The position numbers and the translations under genes were made by a program. This document shows positions 4,789-7,525 of a stretch of DNA of 7,525 bases, piece after piece. Numbering within the stretch: position 1 is the stretch's first letter; the number at the start of each line of letters is the position of its first letter. Under the pieces are notes generated by a model. It was given only the letters and a program-made list of their open reading frames with translations, was not told where the DNA came from and did no database searches. The DNA comes from Deltaproteobacteria bacterium RIFOXYA12_FULL_61_11 (GTDB lineage: Bacteria > Bdellovibrionota_F > JAHFAK01 > YA12-FULL-61-11): the NCBI GenBank assembly GCA_001799195.1, contig MGSU01000062.1:1-7525 (forward strand). The letters are read 5' to 3'.

Positions 4789-7525
4789 GAAACGCACGCA
4801 ACTGTCTTGGAACACGGGATGCTTCAACGTGAATTCGGAGGCCAGACGGTGCAGGTCAAAAGCCCCCTCCCCGACCGTGACTGCGCAACGGGCCCAATCG
4901 TCCTCGGCCACGAGGTGGATGCGCGTGGCGCGCAGGTCGACCACGGCCCGGATCGAGACCTTGCGCTCGAGGAGAGTTTCGAGCGCCCGCAGGTTGGAAC
5001 TGACCGCGAAATCCTCGAGGTAGGTCTTGAGCATGCGGAGGGAACTCAGGTGAGCTCCCCGGCCGGCCCGGCGGGGGTTGCGGCCCGGTTGGTTGAGCAC
5101 CTCGACCAAGCTGGAGAGGTAGCCGCTCTCCTCGGGAATCCGCAGATAGCGGAAGAGCAATAACATCCGCTCCAGCCGGGAACCTTCCATGATCGAACGG
5201 CGCAGCTCGTCCCCGATCCACAGGATGGCGAAATGTCCGGGCAGGAGGTTCTTGACCAGGTTGCCGATGGGGTTGCTCTCGCCGTGCAGCCCATAATCTT
5301 GATGGGAGCCGCGGTAATGGGTCGCTTGGGTCCCCTCGGCGCGGATCAGCTCGAGGAGCTGTCGACCCATGGTCGGCACGTTGTTCTCGTCAAGGGCTTC
5401 CTCGCCGAGGCTGAGCACCACCGGGGACTGCATCCGCCAGCCCTGACCGCCTCGGACCAGGGCGACCAGGAGGTCATCGGCCTCACCATACTCCTGCAGG
5501 AAGTGCCGCACAACCACGTGAGCCAGAGAGCGCGGGGCGTTCTCGCGCAGGATGTCGCTGCGCCCCCAGGGATCGGCCATAGCAGAACTCCCTGGAATAA
5601 ATAAGGCTCTCGCCCTGAAACTCTCAAACCACCTCGCTGCTAAACCGAGAGTCCCGCTCTCGGCCAGAGGTCGGGGTGGAATGAGCAACCAGGGCTTCGC
5701 CTCGCCGAGTCGGAAGACATAGGTGCCCCAGCCTTTGTTCTGCTCGTCGTCGCGGAGTTCCCGCAGAATGATGAAGGTATCGTCGTTTTTCTCGTCGCTG
5801 AACCAGATGAACTGGTACCCGAGGAAGTAGGCCGAGAGTTGCAGGGAGCGGAGCTGTTCTTCGAAGCGGGGGGTGCCGAGCAAGGGCCCGAGGGAGGGGA
5901 TGCGGTGCAGCAATTCGGTGCGGAAGTACAACAGTTCGTGCCATTGCGGTACGACATACCTGCCAGTGCCGGCGCGATGGATGAAGTACTTCTGCTCGAG
6001 GACCCAACGTTCGATCAGACCGGTCACGGTCTCGAAGTGGGCGAGGCGTTTGAGGTCTCCGGTGAACTTGTAGCGCGGTGATACCTCGGCCACCGTACTA
6101 CGCGGCAGGTACAACACGCTGAAGTTGGCCTCCGAGGACGTCCACTGGTAGAGCCCCGGTTCAGGGTTGTGCCACGAGAACTCGAGGTTCGGAAAATCGC
6201 CGCGCAAGCGATCGAGGTAGACATTGCGGGGGAGATTGTAGCGCACGTGCCAGGCCGAGCGTTCCTGCTCGGGCACCCGTACCTGGATCACGTCGTGCCC
6301 CCGCAGAGCGCTGTAGACGAGGTTGAACAGGTCGTCGCCGCTCTTGGCGGCATCGGCCCAGGCTTCCCCCCGCGTGGGTTCGTCGATCCCGGCGATGAAG
6401 ACGGCTCTGGCCTGGGTCGACTTGAGCAGGACATAGGCTCCTTCCAGGGCCAGGGGTTCCCGCAGGGGATGAACCACCTGCAGCACCGGACCGGGAGCGC
6501 CCGGTCGGAGCAGGTACACCCCCAACCCACTGCGCTGCATCAGGGAAGCGAGGTCCTCGTGGATCACCAAGTACGAGCCGAGTTCGGGATCGACATGGTG
6601 CCGGCAGGCCAAGGTACGTTCCCCCGGTATACGGGTTTCCCGTTCGATCATCCGACAGATGGCCAAACCATCGTCCATCTCCAGGGCACGGGTCAGGGCC
6701 CTGCGGTACCGCGTGGACACGGTCGGCCGCAGATGTTGCTCGCGCGCGAACCCTTGGGTCAGGACGAAGGCCTTGGAGAGGATGAGGTCTTTGAAGAGGA
6801 AACCCGGGCTGCTCTCATGCTGGGGGTTGGCGGCGGTCAGCGTTCGCGCCGATACCTCGTTCCAGACTTCCTCACCGGTGTGCAAGACGAAGCCGAGCAG
6901 ACTGCCGAGGGTGAAACCGTAGGCCGCGGTGAGCATGGTCGGCATCAGCACCCTCGGCACGCTGTGCTTGTCCAAGATCTTGATCGCCAGCAACGCCGGT
7001 AGGAGATACCCGAACCCGAACAGATCGTTCAGCTTCATCCTGGGCAGTTCGGGGAAGAAGATCGCGGTGACCCACTTGATGACGAAGGTCAGGAAGAAGA
7101 TCAGGGTGATACGCCGGCCACCCCCGACATTGATGGAGCGCAACCCGGGTAGGCGCAGGCACAGTTTGAAGGCGACGAGGGCCAGGAAGACTTCGCCGAG
7201 GGTGCTGAGGACCTTCTCGGGGATGAAGAACACGGCCGAGATCAGGGCCGGCACCATGATGCCGTTGAAATCCCAGCCATAACGCATGTTGAAGCGGGAG
7301 GCCAACATGGCCGTGGCCACGATGATCACGTAGATCTTCGGCGCGGCCAGGAAGTTGACGACGAGGTCCTCGTAGGTGAGTTGGAACTTGCCCAGATTGA
7401 GGTTGGTGGTCGGGATGAGGACATAGGCCAGGACGAGGTAGGTCAGTCCGGTCACCGTGGACTTTTCGAAGAGCCCTCTGGCAAGGCCGCTCTTCCAAAA
7501 AGAATTTGCCAGTAAGGGGACCAGG
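4786..7525 (-). CDS. PgsC/CapC-like polytopic membrane protein with long C-terminal region holding two degenerate hydrolase-like domains (5' partial)
   Basis: The frame ends at TGA 4788-4786 and has no stop up to the right edge. The GTG at 7455 has no Shine-Dalgarno site and is probably internal. Residues below count from that GTG. The codons upstream of it read LVPLLANSFWKSGL, which resembles the C-terminal IVPGLIANTIQKQGL element of Bacillus PgsC as I remember it, so a first PgsC-like unit is cut by the window. A second unit follows at about 35-192: hydrophobic segments near 35-51, 64-79, 83-101, 115-134, 146-161 and 168-191, a GIMVPAL motif at 65-71, GGGRR at 111-115 and LLPALLA at 151-157. 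PgsC/CapC proteins are membrane subunits of poly-gamma-glutamate capsule synthases and are usually only about 150 residues long. The remaining 690 or so residues are soluble. They contain two diverged copies (about 265-460 and 525-765) of the domain encoded by the gene at 1172-2173. The last 120 residues are unassigned. PgsC membership is fairly secure; the function of the soluble part is inferred. Confidence 0.85.
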   Translation of the reverse strand, partial: LVPLLANSFWKSGLARGLFEKSTVTGLTYLVLAYVLIPTTNLNLGKFQLTYEDLVVNFLAAPKIYVIIVATAMLASRFNMRYGWDFNGIMVPALISAVFFIPEKVLSTLGEVFLALVAFKLCLRLPGLRSINVGGGRRITLIFFLTFVIKWVTAIFFPELPRMKLNDLFGFGYLLPALLAIKILDKHSVPRVLMPTMLTAAYGFTLGSLLGFVLHTGEEVWNEVSARTLTAANPQHESSPGFLFKDLILSKAFVLTQGFAREQHLRPTVSTRYRRALTRALEMDDGLAICRMIERETRIPGERTLACRHHVDPELGSYLVIHEDLASLMQRSGLGVYLLRPGAPGPVLQVVHPLREPLALEGAYVLLKSTQARAVFIAGIDEPTRGEAWADAAKSGDDLFNLVYSALRGHDVIQVRVPEQERSAWHVRYNLPRNVYLDRLRGDFPNLEFSWHNPEPGLYQWTSSEANFSVLYLPRSTVAEVSPRYKFTGDLKRLAHFETVTGLIERWVLEQKYFIHRAGTGRYVVPQWHELLYFRTELLHRIPSLGPLLGTPRFEEQLRSLQLSAYFLGYQFIWFSDEKNDDTFIILRELRDDEQNKGWGTYVFRLGEAKPWLLIPPRPLAESGTLGLAARWFESFRARALFIPGSSAMADPWGRSDILRENAPRSLAHVVVRHFLQEYGEADDLLVALVRGGQGWRMQSPVVLSLGEEALDENNVPTMGRQLLELIRAEGTQATHYRGSHQDYGLHGESNPIGNLVKNLLPGHFAILWIGDELRRSIMEGSRLERMLLLFRYLRIPEESGYLSSLVEVLNQPGRNPRRAGRGAHLSSLRMLKTYLEDFAVSSNLRALETLLERKVSIRAVVDLRATRIHLVAEDDWARCAVTVGEGAFDLHRLASEFTLKHPVFQDSCVRF

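Noticed and set aside
3636-4832. 398-codon open frame on the plus strand
   Set aside because: It is antisense to the 866-residue gene, whose start, Shine-Dalgarno site, anchor and operon spacing are coherent. The plus-strand product has no recognisable feature.
6169-7002. 277-codon open frame on the plus strand
   Set aside because: It is antisense to the PgsC-like gene, including its well-formed membrane segments, so it is a shadow.
7453-7455. GTG as the true start of the PgsC-like gene
   Set aside because: There is no Shine-Dalgarno site upstream, the frame stays open to the edge, and the upstream codons encode a PgsC-like motif.

Overview
The window is a compact, fully coding stretch of a GC-rich bacterial genome. 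Every gene is on the minus strand, so the operon reads from right to left. Four genes follow one another with junctions of 7 nt, 4 nt and a 4-nt ATGA overlap, and each downstream Shine-Dalgarno site overlaps or sits beside the previous stop codon. This is a single, translationally linked operon that runs off both window edges. I see no RNA gene, mobile element, CRISPR, promoter or terminator, and no gap longer than a few bases. Secreted and membrane-anchored products and the GC-rich codon use suggest a bacterium of an environmental, probably didermal lineage such as Acidobacteriota or Myxococcota; the phylum is a guess.

Layout in transcription order: (1) 7525-4786, a polytopic membrane protein with PgsC/CapC-type (poly-gamma-glutamate synthesis) membrane domains, fused to a long soluble region. 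Its reading frame stays open to the right edge, so the N-terminus is missing. (2) 4778-2178, an 866-residue protein with one N-terminal membrane anchor and a long beta-rich, probably extracytoplasmic body of unknown family. (3) 2173-1172, a secreted protein of about 331 residues with conserved His/Asp/Glu motifs like those of zinc-dependent amidohydrolases or carboxypeptidases, possibly a poly-gamma-glutamate hydrolase-type enzyme. (4) 1175-1, a secreted protein of at least 391 residues of unknown family, cut by the left edge.

The most interesting observation is that the soluble part of protein 1 appears to contain two diverged copies of the domain that forms protein 3. The motif order is the same but most of the candidate catalytic residues have been replaced. 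The operon would then encode one probably active secreted hydrolase and a membrane protein carrying two pseudoenzyme versions of it, next to a large anchored beta-rich protein. I infer a poly-gamma-glutamate-like (or other amide-linked) polymer synthesis, export or trimming system that differs from the classical PgsB-PgsC-PgsA set. The ligase (PgsB/CapB type), if present, would be expected beyond the right edge.
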